This document shows, piece by piece, positions 46,716 through 57,400 of a stretch of 64,000 bases of DNA. Source of the stretch: Bryoerythrophyllum caledonicum (Eukaryota; Streptophyta; Bryopsida; Pottiales; Pottiaceae); assembly GCA_963971425.1 (NCBI GenBank), contig OZ020514.1, forward strand, positions 46,529,527 through 46,593,526. The letters are read 5' to 3'. Positions within the stretch are counted from its first letter, which is position 1, and each line of letters begins with the position of its first letter. A program made the translations under genes and the position numbers. Under the pieces are notes generated by a model. It was given only the letters and a program-made list of their open reading frames with translations. It did not search any database and was not told where the DNA came from.

Positions 46716-48599
46716 GAACTTTGCTCTCGCCGTGGACATCCAGAGATCTCCAGATAAATTTTGAAGGTTCTTTCAGAAATCAACGGATTCTAGTGTTGTA
46801 CAAAATCACTGCAAGTAGGGGACATAAAGACAAAGTTTACTACTGCCCTACTAAGCAGATCCAAACACATCTTTGCTTGGAGCATACTAAAATGACGACA
46901 TGTAAAATTTAAGTACATCAATATTGCTGAAGACTAAATTATTGCATGTGCAGGAGAAAAGAGTGGGACTAACACCGCAATATTGTTAGGTTTAAAAATG
47001 CAATGCTTGAAACCTAGGTTCCAAGGAATGTAAGCAAGAAAATTCAATGTACGTATGTGAAGCTCATACAATGATAAAGATTATAGTGACGTGAATACAC
47101 AATTGAAGGATACAAGCAGCGAGACATACTTGTAATCAAGTGCATCCGAAAGTCCGGAGCTCACCGTCAGAGAATTTTAGCATGCAAAGCCTCCCTCAAA
47201 CGCGCTTAGCTCCTCCAAAATTCAAAACGTCAAATGCAAAAATGGATTACCTCTGAGTCTAAGGTGGCTCTTGTCATGTTGATCTTCAATTTTGGATGGA
47301 AAAAATGAGGTGTCACAATTTGAATGAAATCTTGAGGATGCATGCACAATTCAAGTATCTCCTCAACAACATCATGAAGTAGCACATTCTTTGCTATACA
47401 CACTGCGTAGCCTTTATTCCACTAGTTATATTCAAAGGCTTGTTTATTTGGCAAAATCGTATTCTACAACAATTATGGAATGTCAGCTTGTTATTCATTG
47501 GTATTAACATAGTTATATAGACGTATTTGAGCATGTGCTATACCTTATAACTTACAAATTATTCCATGATGAACTAATTTTGGTCTTCTTTGAAATGGCC
47601 GCATGGGATTTACGATGAAAGGTATAGGATTAAGGGCTTATACAATTTTGGTTTCGAGTTTCTAGGTTCAAAGTCAAGGTTTTGGGCCTAAGGTTTTGTG
47701 CATCGGATTTGGCATTTATTGATTGGTTTAGGATTTAAGGTGCTTCCCAGAGTGTGAGCCAAATAAACCACTCCCTAATGGGTGGCTTATCTTGAACACA
47801 AGACCCTAATGTGGGATACAACCCCTTGTGCAAGCCTCATTCAAACCCTTCATACATATCCCATACAAGCGTGGTGATCCATATTGTGGTTACTTTGGGC
47901 TCTTCGTTGTTGATTAGTGATGTGGTGACTGAATCCAGCCTTAACTTGGACCCAATCTTCAAACGAGCAAAAGTTTTGCCCTAGGACCCCGTTTTCAATG
48001 TTTTAAAGCTTATATGGGTTCAACTCAGCCTCAAAAACTTGATTAGACCCTTAGTGACCAATTCCAGAATTAGGTGTGACCCTGGCAGCAGCGGCAGCAG
48101 ACAAGCTTCTTGTTTTACTCCAGAATTTATATTCCTATTATCTCTTGGGTTATAACTCCGTTTTTTATGTTTGTTTTTTGTATCCTTATTTTTTTTTCGT
48201 GCTTAACGCAATGGCGATGTTCAATTACCCATCTGGATTACCCTAGGACTCCCAGCCAGCGACCAGCAGTGCATCATTCAACTTAATCGTTTATTCAAGA
48301 CCATGCACCATACATCACGTGCACATCATGCACATTCACACAAGGAATCCCCTTTTAAACGCCCTATCCTACGTTTACCTCCAGCTGCGTTATGTTCTTG
48401 TATACGTTTAAAAAAAACCGGTTGTCTCCTTAGATTTGATGGAAAACCCTAATTCTAGTAAAAATTGGGCAGCGCTTCCGCACTACAGTTGTGAATAACG
48501 AAACTAGGGTTCCTTTCAATTACATGCATGAAGAATTGATGAACTAATCTACGGGAGAAGAGAGGCTCCCTGATTCCTTCCAATTCACCCTCTGCCCCT
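46716..48599. other. Intergenic DNA without recognised genes
   Basis: No protein-like frame, tRNA or clear repeat found. A short GCAGCGGCAGCAG run is at about 48090. Confidence 0.4.
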
Positions 48600-48898
48600 T
48601 CGTGATCGTGCTCCTCCTCTTGCTGTTCGTCCTCTCTTCGTGATCGTGCTCCTCCTCTTGCTGTTCGTCTCTGCGTGATCGTGCTCTTCCTCTTGCTATT
48701 CGTCCTCTCTTCGTGATCGTGCTCCTCCTCTTGTTGTTCGTCCTCTCTTCGTGATCGTGCTCCTCCTCTTGTTGTTCGTCTCTGCGTGATCGTGCTCTTC
48801 CTCTTGTTGTTTGTCCTCTCTGCGTGATCGTGCTCTTCTTCTTGATATTCGTCCTCTCTTCGTGATCGTGCTCTTCCTCTTGCTGTTCGTCCTCTCTT
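48600..48898 (+). repeat. Minisatellite with 38/35/38-bp higher-order unit (111 bp)
   Basis: Eight units of CGTGATCGTGCTC(C/T)TCCTCT then TGNTNTTCGTCCTCTCTT. Units 2 and 5 are 3 bp shorter (ending GTCTCTG), giving a repeated order long-short-long. The higher unit of 111 bp is a multiple of three. No evidence that it is coding. Confidence 0.93.
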
Positions 48899-50091
48899 CT
48901 AATTCCTATCGAATTTGCTACTTCCTACCAAAAAAACGTTACTCACCACGCTCCTACATTCCCTTACTCTTTTCCTACCCACACTTGCACGAATGAGCCT
49001 CTCTCCAAGGGGTGGCCCCCAAGCCCTTTACTCCCCTTGTGTTCCCCAGGGTGTTCCTTGCCGCCTTTGCCTTCTTCATAAAAAACCCATAAACCTATGA
49101 CTAACTAATTCCGTGCCACCCTTGCATTAACAAAAGTGGGTATCCTACTAACCAAGGAATATCTAAATCTCCTACTTTAATTCATGCCACATGGTGTGTG
49201 CATGATCACCAATAAGTAAGCTATTAAGCTAATTCCAAGGATGCTAAATCTAACTACTCTACCTAAATTGAATTTCCCTTGTGTGGGGTTAGGACTAATT
49301 TACCAAGTGATGGTGAGGGTTTTTTCCCACTTCTTTTTGGACCCCCTTGACTATTTTTTTAAGGGCTTTTAACACTTCATTCTTTTTCTTTTCACCTCCC
49401 ATCATTCTTCTTCTTCTCCTAATTTTTTCCCGTGATTTCCTCAACGTGGCCAATTGCGGTCCCCGACTTGGTAGGAGGGAAATTCTTCTCCATTTTAATT
49501 ATTTTCTATTGTTTTTGTCTTTTCCAACCTTTTCTTTATTTTTTCCTTTCTATTTATTTTTTTAGTTAACTTTATAAAATTCTTGGTTGCCATAATGTGG
49601 CGCCTAATTAAAGAATTAGCGCATGGAAAGGCTATTTAGCCATCTTGATCAAAAAACCATGACCTAACCAATGGGATGACCCATTTCTACTACTTGTTAA
49701 CCTTTAAGGACACGATGCGTGGTCCATTTGTCATCGTGGGCCATTTTTGCGGCTCACATAGAGCTTCATGTTCAGGTTTGACATTCGTGTTAGACTTAAG
49801 GTTGAGGTTTGTAGTAGTAACTTTTTCAAATTGATGTAGTTATCGCTGTATTGGTGTCAGTAGGGTCTCGAAATCCACTTGAATTAGGTTTAGTCATGTG
49901 AATGTGAATCAAATGGATCTGTAAAGTAGTTTTCATAGTTAGGATATGAAAAGGCATGATTTTATAGCAACATAGGACTATAAGATAAAAAATGAAGGAG
50001 AGAGGAAACATTATACACTTACTGTGAGTGATTATATTTTATTAGAAGGCCGTTCTTCGAACAAAACCTTGCAATTTGGTGCCGAACTCTA
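48899..50091. other. Intergenic DNA, pyrimidine-rich near 49.35-49.57 kb
   Basis: T/C-rich stretch with TTCTTCTTCTCC at about 49400, otherwise ordinary. No long terminal repeat for the adjacent Ty3 element was recognised here. Confidence 0.4.
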
Positions 50092-51655
50092 TCACGCTCT
50101 ATAGTAGAAAGAGGTTAGGGAAGTATCCTGTGTTGTAGCTTGTGCAAGATTCAACCGTCTTCCCACACTAACAACTTGGGCCTTATCCAGTTCTTCATCC
50201 GTTGCCAAATCATGTAGTGTCGCTGCGGGGCTAGACATTGACGTGAGGTAAGTTGCTGCATGATATCCCATGACTAACTCCCTGTCAAAATCCCCAAGCG
50301 ACCTGGCACCAATCAAATCCTCCTCTAAAGGACTTGGATTGCGAGATAAACCATTCACATCCAAGTTCTTGATGCCAGCCTGATGTACAACCTCAAAGTC
50401 ATACTCCCAAAGCAACAAAGCCCACCTGACAAACTTGCCAGTAAGCTTCTTAGATCCCATGAGCCACTTCAAAGGCTGATAGTCGGTCACCAACTTAAAA
50501 CTTTGCCCATACAAATAGGGCCTAAAATGGGCTATGGCCTAAACCGCGGCCAAAGCCTCTCCCTCGTAGGACGAATAGTTGGACTCCGAGTTGTTGTTGC
50601 TCCTAAAGGCAAATGCCACAACGTACTCCCGTCCCTCATTATCCTTCGGAGTCAACAAAACCTCTAATCCGACAACACTTCAGTTAGTGTGCAACTAAAA
50701 GGATCGTGTAGCATCCGGACGCCGCGGCACAGGCACTGAACCAAGCTTCAGCATCAAAGTAGCAAACGCCTACTGCTGCTCCCGTTCCCAAGTCCATGTG
50801 TGATCCTTTCTTGTAAGAATAGTGAATGGCTTAGCAATTAAGCTAAAGTTCTTGACAAACAAGCGATAGTAATTTGCCAAGCGGTGACACGTCCGTGGAA
50901 GCAGGATTCTTCTACATTGCATCCACCTTGGCTTGTTGCACGCCAAGACCCCCTAGAACAATCATATGTCCCATATATGGCAACCGGTCATGGAAGGACT
51001 TGCACTTGCCATGGTGCAAGCGCAATCCCCACTGCCGTAATCTCTCAAACACCACCTGAAGATGCCTCACATGCTCTAGAGGATTGCTACTAAAAATGAT
51101 AACATCATCTATGTAGCATCGAACAAACAGTAAACCAATAAACACATGGTCCATCACCCTTCTAAACTCAGCGGGTGCGTTCTTGAGGCCAAATGGGAGA
51201 AACTTCCAATGAAAGCGATGATCTTTTCGATCCTCATCGACTCTCCAATATGCAGTCTTCACCTGGTCATCTACCATCAATGGTAATTGGTGGTAACCAT
51301 ACCACAAATCTAGAGTACTAAATACTCTAGGGCGGCCCGCTGCATCAAACAACTCCTCCGGCGTGGGCATGGGATACCGGTCTAACTTGGTCTTGCGATT
51401 GACTGGCCGATAATCCCCACACATCCGCTTCTCGGCCCAGTTGCTAAAGATATCCTTCTTCAATGGCATAATCGTGGCACAAGGGTACTCGCCCTTGGAG
51501 AGCTCAATCAAGTTGGCGGCCAACAACTCCTGAACCCGAACTTTCTCAAAAAGACTAAGCTTGTACGATCTTTGGATGATCGGGTGGTCATCTTCCAATT
51601 GAATGTGAATCAATTTGCCTATGTAGCCCTCCAAAGCATAAAGACTAAAGGCCAA
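50092..51655 (-). pseudogene. Ty3/gypsy reverse transcriptase and RNase H
   Basis: RT (51655-50912) contains the expected blocks: KRMCGDYRPVNRKTKLDRYP, DAAGRPRVFSTLDLWYGYHQ, FLPFGLKNAPAEFRRVMDHV and the catalytic RCYIDDVIIFS, then GLRLHHGKCKSF and a GHMIVLGGLGVQQAKVDAM end. RNase H sequence follows in another frame, with NYSSYEGEALAAV near 50560 and, in the open piece 50514-50092, VTDYQPLKWLMGS and WALLLWEYDFEVVHQAGIKN, then a DxLSR-like VNGLSRNP. This is the normal Ty3/gypsy order. Integrase, expected next, is absent. Stops and at least one frameshift lie between the two parts (50515-50911). Confidence 0.92.
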
Positions 51656-52267
51656 ACAACTATGATATGAAAGTATAAACGCTCATATCCATCATGCCTC
51701 GGCACCGGTAAGATGTGGCCCCAAATCCAAAAGCCAATCATTAAACTTTGTCGTCTCCTTCTCCACCGTAGAAGGCTCACCGTGTACCGGCACGGCCGGT
51801 GATTGCTACTTAGTAGCAGAGAGGGCATTAACCCCCAGACTCCTCACTCACGGGATCTTCATAAATTCCCGTGTCGTGATGTTAAAACTGAGAAAAAAAT
51901 ACTGGGCATCCTCTCGACCAAAGTCCTTGGCCAAGGCTGCAAAGACACGCTGAGTACGAAGCTCTTTAGCTGCATGCCTCTTCAAACGAAAAAACAACTC
52001 CGCTTCATTGATCTCAGTGAGATGTGACACAGCTGCTCCCTGACCATCAGAGTTTGCCCCAAGCACGCAAGGATGGTCATTTAAACAGCGCAAAACGGCA
52101 AAGCAGAGGCCACAAACCAAAACGAGGGTGTTGAGGTCACTGGCTTGATCCAACAGATAACAACGTTGGCCCTTAGAGAGATTTGGTACGGCACTGGTGC
52201 CTCTCGAAAAGCCCATTGCCTCCTCCCTCTCATGGGCACAAGGCTCCTGGTAAATTTGAAAAGTCAA
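51656..52267 (-). pseudogene. C-terminal end of the C5-methyltransferase domain and linker to RT
   Basis: 52267-51848 begins right after the 3.4-kb insertion with YQEPCAHEREEAMGFSRGTS and GQRCYLLDQASDLNTLV, similar to the terminal EEPCA...RERxMGF...G.AM block of C5-methyltransferase-like domains. An acidic linker then leads to the RT through 51656-51847, with stops. Joined in concept, not in sequence, to 55692-56672. Confidence 0.7.
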
Positions 52268-52775
52268 ATATCAAACCATGTCTAGACCGAGTGTCTGTGG
52301 GATTCCGTTCCCACAGGGTTTCGGATGTAAAATTGAAATCCGGTAAACAAAGGTGAAAAATAAAAAAATTAGTGATAAGAATAGTGCAAAATTGTGCAAC
52401 TAGGTAAAAGAAGTAAGGACTCAAGGCTTAACCAAAATTGTTAAACGACGTCATCTTCAGTAGCTTTTTGGATGCCGAGGTCCGGACATCGGAATAATGT
52501 CCGGAGTTTTCCGTATACCATCTGGAATCCGAAAACGACATAATGAGTCTGACAGCAGTTATGGATGACCGTACGTCGTGTTATATATTAAAGGAGTCAG
52601 AAAAAGGGGCTTCATGATTTGTCGTTATCTGCTTTCTTTCTCAGTCCCTTTCTTTCTTTCTGTTGCTTCCTGTTTTCATTTGTTTTTCAGCATCCGAAAG
52701 TATTCCAAATAACGAGTGCGTTTGTGAAGTCTATGCGTGCAGGTGTGACCGGAGAGAAGAAAGGTTGAGAGATTT

Positions 52776-54192
52776 ATGGTTGGGAGTGGAGATTGGACCG
52801 GAAGGACGTTGAGGATGAAGAATACTACTGCCGGAGCTCTGCCAATGGAGAGGGTGACTTCAGAATACCCCGTGGAAGACAAGGATGTTCAGGTCCTTTA
52901 TCATTTCTTGGAGGAAAAGGGGTGCGCCGGACTCATGGAGGTGGCGTGGGGTACAAAAGAGGAGGGTCTGATGAAGGAGTTGATCGGAGAGCCGAACAAC
53001 CAATACGATGGCAACCTCCGAGCTTATTTGGAGAGGTGGACAGCGGCGTAGTGGAAGCAGACGTATGACTTCCGAGACAAGGCAGTGAAGGTACCTGAAA
53101 GAAACAACGAGTTTCTTGAAGGGGAGTTCCGTCGTAACGCCGAACTGAAGGACGGCTACAACACGAGTGACCTTAGCAATCCCCAGGCGTGGATAGTCGT
53201 AGGATTTCTTAACCCTATCTTCCATCCGAAGAAGCCCAAAAGGCTGGTGTCCAAATAGACATGCACTTTCCTAGAAGCAATGTGAGGGAAAATCACCGTC
53301 GAGTGGGCCTCGTTGATGCATGACTTTATCTAGAGGTTGGTCAAGAGCCTCCATTGGATGATGAAGATTGGATCGCCGCTCCTGTCTTATCAGACTCACC
53401 TCTACTTCAAGCAGGAGCTGCTGACACCGGCGGAGCAGGATGGGTACGAGAAACTTCTGAACATTCAAAAGAACGGCGGACCGGAAGCAACAGAGTCCCC
53501 TCCAATCGAAACCCTTTGAATTCGGAAACAGAGTTGGTCAGTGTAGCCGGAGGTTGAACCAGAGACAGCTCAACTGACTTAGCTGGAGATTGCCTCAGTT
53601 GGAGACTACTTCAGCCGATCCGGAATCTGCTGGCCCATCCATTCGATAGGGACGAGTACCTCCGGCGGATCCTCCGGAACTCAACGGTAATGCGAGAGAG
53701 GATATTATGAAATTGCTTAAGCACGTGGCTTGGCGGACTACGCTACTTATCCAATTCACCGCGGACAGCATGCAGTTGGTAAAGAAAATTCAAACCAAGC
53801 TGAAGGTGGATGAGGTGAAGGATATCCTTTCTCGGTTGAAGGACCTCCTATACACGGAAGCCCGGATGAGCGTATTGGAGGAGCAACAAGCCCCGTTGAT
53901 CCAAGCGTGTGCGAAGCTCCAGCAAGAACTGGCGATGGTAGAAGCGGTAGTGGCCGAAGCACTAGCTGCCCGGAAAGAGGCAAAGGACGGAGCTACCGCA
54001 TCAGCGCTTGGATCAACGAGTGCTCTTCCAAGATACTCCTCCAATCTTTCGTTCTCTCCCGCGTCCACCCTCCAAAAGACGACCTCCCCACTCTCCAGAG
54101 GGCTTTTGGAAGAGACTTCTAGTGTCCGAGACATGATGACAAACCTCAACCGGCACGACAGAAAAGGCGATGCAGGTAGTGCCACCCACTGA
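52776..54192 (+). pseudogene. Unrecognised, gag-like gene of the inserted element
   Basis: One frame runs 52776-53519 with stops at 53049, 53256, 53281 and 53329: VQVLYHFLEEKGCAGLMEVA, AYLERWTAA, TYDFRDKAVKVPERNNEFLE, VVGFLNPIFHPKKPKRLV, KITVEWASLMHDFI and ELLTPAEQDGYEKLLNIQKN. A second frame, 53707-54192, is helical and coiled-coil-like (LEEQQAPLIQACAKLQQELA, then EAVVAEALAARKEAKDG) with a Ser-rich tail. The layout, a folded alpha-helical domain followed by a coiled coil, suits a gag or structural protein of a mobile element, but no polymerase, protease or transposase motif accompanies it. I do not recognise the family. Confidence 0.45.
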
Positions 54193-55211
54193 AGACCGGG
54201 AGCCAACTACTCCAGCTTCCGGAAGGAAGAGCCAGGTGCCGGAATCATCTCCGGAAAATGAAGAGAAGGCAAAGATAGTCGTGGACGAGTCCCCTAGGCG
54301 TAAAGTGCCTTGAATAAGGGTGTCTAGAAGACTCCCTAGTTAGGTCTAGGATTAAAGGTAGGGAATTTTTAGTTACTTGGATTTAGTAGCAATTACCTAT
54401 GGGACTCAGAACTGCACTCGGCTACCAAACCTTAGACTAAGAAATTTTATAACTACCTTATCACTTAGGAGCGGAAAATTCGGATGTCAAATCCAAAAAT
54501 TTCGGAACTTAGCCAAAATTTTTGGACTTCTGGGGTTAAGGCCTTTTAGGCTATTAGAATAAGATTTTTCGGTATTCTCGCAGATAAGGTTGACTAAGAT
54601 TAGGAAATTTAGTTGGTACTTAAGAGATGAGTTTTAGGAAGTTCATCATCTTGTTTCTCTCGCTAAGAGCGTTTTCTTGAACTTATCACTCTGTTGGTCA
54701 ATTCAAACTTGTAGTGTTGAGCGTTTTCTTGTGGGAAACGGATCCAATATTATTGGGATGTGGTGATTGAATTCTTTCGTGGTGAGTGTTAAAGGATTTG
54801 TATTTTTAGGTAACCGGTTGGGACTTGCATTGCGAGATTATCTGGAAGAGCTAGAGAAGATATTAGGTAGAGGCCTGACATTCTTCAAGGTCCGGATGTA
54901 GCCAGGATGAGGAAGAGACATAATGTAGAGATGTGCGTGGTAGTCTCTAAGGCATGGAAGATCCTTGTGAACCCGGATTTTGGTTGAGGCCAGATTCCCC
55001 CCTACAATATGGAAAAAGCCTGATGTGTATGACTGCAAGGAACCTCTCTTGCAGACTTTAATGCTCACTCCGTAGAATCACCATTGTACTGACCGGAATG
55101 TTGTTGTAGTCCGGATTTGCCTTTGCATGACCGCGTCAGGATGGCCATCCGGATGATCTAAGAGCGTGAGCCCAACAGCAACAATCGTCCACAGGTTAGC
55201 GGAGTAGGGAG

Positions 55212-55327
55212 AGTGGGTGTCTAGCCACTTTAAGTTACAAGGTAGTGGGCATTTAGCCACTTTAAGTCACAAGACAGTGGGGAATCCAGCCACTTATACA
55301 AACAAGATCAGTGGCCTTCCCGCCACT
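55212..55327. repeat. Tandem hairpins AGTGG...CCACT (4 units, 32-33 bp period)
   Basis: AGTGG and CCACT separated by 7-9 bases occur four times at 55212, 55244, 55276 and 55310; units 1-3 also share TTAAGTNACAAG-type spacers. They lie about 370 bp from the right end of the 3.4-kb insertion and could be its subterminal repeats. Confidence 0.8.
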
Positions 55328-55691
55328 TGTTTAAATCGTGCGGAAGACTCTCTGAGGAGGAACAGAGATAAATAAAACTCCCTTCCAACTATCCAGAATC
55401 AGTTACGAAAGCTATTGTTAGAACTTCAGAATCCAGAAGGATCCGGATATTGAGCAAAGGAATGAGTAGGAAAGCTACTCTGTAGAGTAGTGCTTGGGAG
55501 TTTAGTTTTGTAGATTTTTAGTATTCAGAAAAGAAACAATAGGTCTCTATAGGAACGACACCGGAGCGGTTTACTTTGGAAGCATTTAAACAAAAATTTA
55601 GTGCTTATCGAAGGAATATTGACTTGAAGACTTGCAACAGTGTCCTAAAGGCAAAAGATTCTAGGTAGCACATCAATGTGGGAAATGCCCC

Positions 55692-56672
55692 TCAAGTCAA
55701 ATCAACGCAGTTCACCACCGCCAATGGTGCCTCATCATCTTTGGTAACCTCCGTGGAAACATGGTGGTCGTCCAAGATGTCATCGACCACACGGCGCACG
55801 GGCAGTTGCACTTGAGCAAGTGCAAAGGTGAACATTGCCGATGATTTCATGTTGGTCCAAATCCAACGAGGCCGATGGATGTTAGAGCCCAACGCCGCGG
55901 CATCAACAAACATGGGGGCACAAAGAAGGTAATGGATATATATCCCATCCTCACGCAACTTCGTCCGTGTATCCCCTAATGAGGATACATTTTTTAAAAT
56001 GTACCCTGGTGGTGTCCAGGGTTGTCTACATAGACAGACAGGGGCCCAAAGACAACGGACGGACGGACAGCCGGACAGACGGACAGGACAGACAGCACCC
56101 TTATCAGACAGATGCCTAGAATATTCCAAAGAATACCCCCCAAATCTATAGGAATTTCCCGAATATACTCGGATATTCCAGAATATTCTCTATCGGACGG
56201 ACATCAGCCTCTATCGGACAGGCAGCCGGACGGACGGACGCCGGAACAACCATGGTGGCGTCAATTGGTGGATAATTCACTAATGGATGGAACTCTACAA
56301 ATCCGCAAAGAGCTTCGACCGTAAATCATCTAAGCCACGTCCATTACCTGGCAATCCAGCAATCTATTCACGAGCAGGCAAGGCCATCCGGCAATCACCA
56401 AGTCCACGTGACCTAACCGACGAAGATCATCATCATTGATCAACGTCACATCACGTGGCAACTTGCCAAAACACCCTCGAATTGCAGAAGGTGGTAACTG
56501 CTTTGGATACAACGCCAAAAGATGCTGAATGTGATGGTGGGCTGCATAGTTGGATGCAAAGCCACTATCCACGTGGATATACCGTCGTACCTTGAGTCCA
56601 ACCTCTAATACAGCCGCTAGCCCCATATTGATATTGGCAAATAGCTCCGCAAGGATAATACCCTCATCCGGT
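55692..56672 (-). pseudogene. C5 cytosine DNA methyltransferase domain inside the retrotransposon, N-terminal and middle part
   Basis: Read from 56672: PDEGIILAELFANINMGLAA corresponds to methyltransferase motif I (normally FAGIG), then LKVRRYIHVDSGF, RLGHVDLVIAGWPC for motif IV with the catalytic Cys, then after a frameshift GLPGNGRGLDDLRSKLFADL. After the CGGACGG-rich insertion, WTPPGYILKNVSSLGDTR is motif VI, where the invariant ENV reads KNV. HRPRWIWTN follows. Motif I has lost both Gly of FAGIG, the Gln of PCQ reads Leu, and the Glu of ENV is Lys, so the domain is inactive. Cytosine methyltransferases captured by retrotransposons have been reported in a charophyte alga (Klebsormidium) and dinoflagellates (from memory). 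Here the domain sits between protease and RT. Confidence 0.8.
56033..56255. repeat. CGGACGG-rich insertion within the methyltransferase region
   Basis: Two blocks of CGGACGGACGG / CGGACAG words (56060-56100 and 56193-56243) enclose an AT-rich centre with GAATAT words. The methyltransferase reading is broken from about 56298 to 56020, consistent with an insertion. The word is the reverse complement of the CCGTCCG repeats at the hAT 3' end, so a small non-autonomous relative is possible. Ends and target duplication were not resolved. Confidence 0.55.
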
Positions 56673-56725
56673 GGTTGCTAGTGAACAGTGATAGCCAACA
56701 ATGGAGTGGAAGAGTCCATTGAAAT

Positions 56726-57400
56726 CTATGGAGCATCAATAGCATCCACAATCTCCTGACGGCAACGTGTCAGCTTTAACAAAGTCTTCCATGGAGGAAG
56801 GGGATCCTTGCAGTGATGTGCAAGGATCTCCACTGATCTGTGCTCACGTGATTTTGCTACCCTTGACATAAAAGCATATGTCTCCTCCAAAAGCGTAGAA
56901 CCACATGGCAAATCGGATGCCGAGGCACTACACCCAAACATAGCATCGGCCGTAGAAGTCATCGCGCTAGCTGCAAAGACATAAAAAATGAGCTCCTTTT
57001 TGTTATCACCGGCAGACCATTGAGGCCTTATTGAGGCCTCGTCCGTCCAATATACTCCCCAAACCCAAGGGAACAAAACGCCTGTTGATCTACCAAAATG
57101 TCGTAGTTGGTGGAGCCATTCATCGTGCATTGGAGAGATATGTGGGAGAACAAAGGACTAGATCCCACGCCAAACATGAATTGCAATAGCTGTATAGTGT
57201 AGCCCATGGCCTTCTCCGTGCCCCCGGCGATGTAACAATTGTTAATAGGCCAGCTCGAGGTTTGAAGCACCTAGACCTAGATTCTAGGCTAGCTACTTGC
57301 CAATCATCACTAGCTCAGCTCCACAGTCAAACATAACATGTAGGGGGTAGCTCGGGTGGAGTTGCCGTCCGTACGACCAACCATTATGACTCCATCATTC
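56726..57400 (-). pseudogene. Retrotransposon aspartic protease and linker
   Basis: Near 57317-57331 the minus strand reads FDCGAELVMIGK, the flap-side D-x-G-A motif of a retropepsin, followed in another frame (57270-57028) by NNCYIAGGTEKAMGYTIQLL and STNYDILVDQQAFCSLGF, and then 57130-56726 with an Ala/Ser-rich linker (SAGDNKKELIFYVFAASAMT, CKDPLPPWKTLL). Frameshifts separate the pieces. It lies between gag and the methyltransferase domain. Confidence 0.7.

Larger units (their letters stand above)
52270..55693 (+). mobile_element. 3.4-kb insertion in the retrotransposon with 9-bp target duplication
   Basis: AAGTCAAAT stands at 52261-52269 and again at 55694-55702, and the retrotransposon frame ends at one copy and resumes at the other, so the bases between were inserted. 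A 9-bp duplication is typical of Mutator-like elements and atypical of LTR elements (4-6 bp). No terminal inverted repeats were found, so the class is open. The insert is rich in TCCGGA (about ten copies in 3.4 kb) and carries plus-strand coding remnants at 52776-54192. Confidence 0.8.

Noticed and set aside
52793..53068. Second plus-strand frame overlapping the gag-like pseudogene
   Set aside because: The frame starting at 52776 continues coherently downstream to 53519; this one does not.
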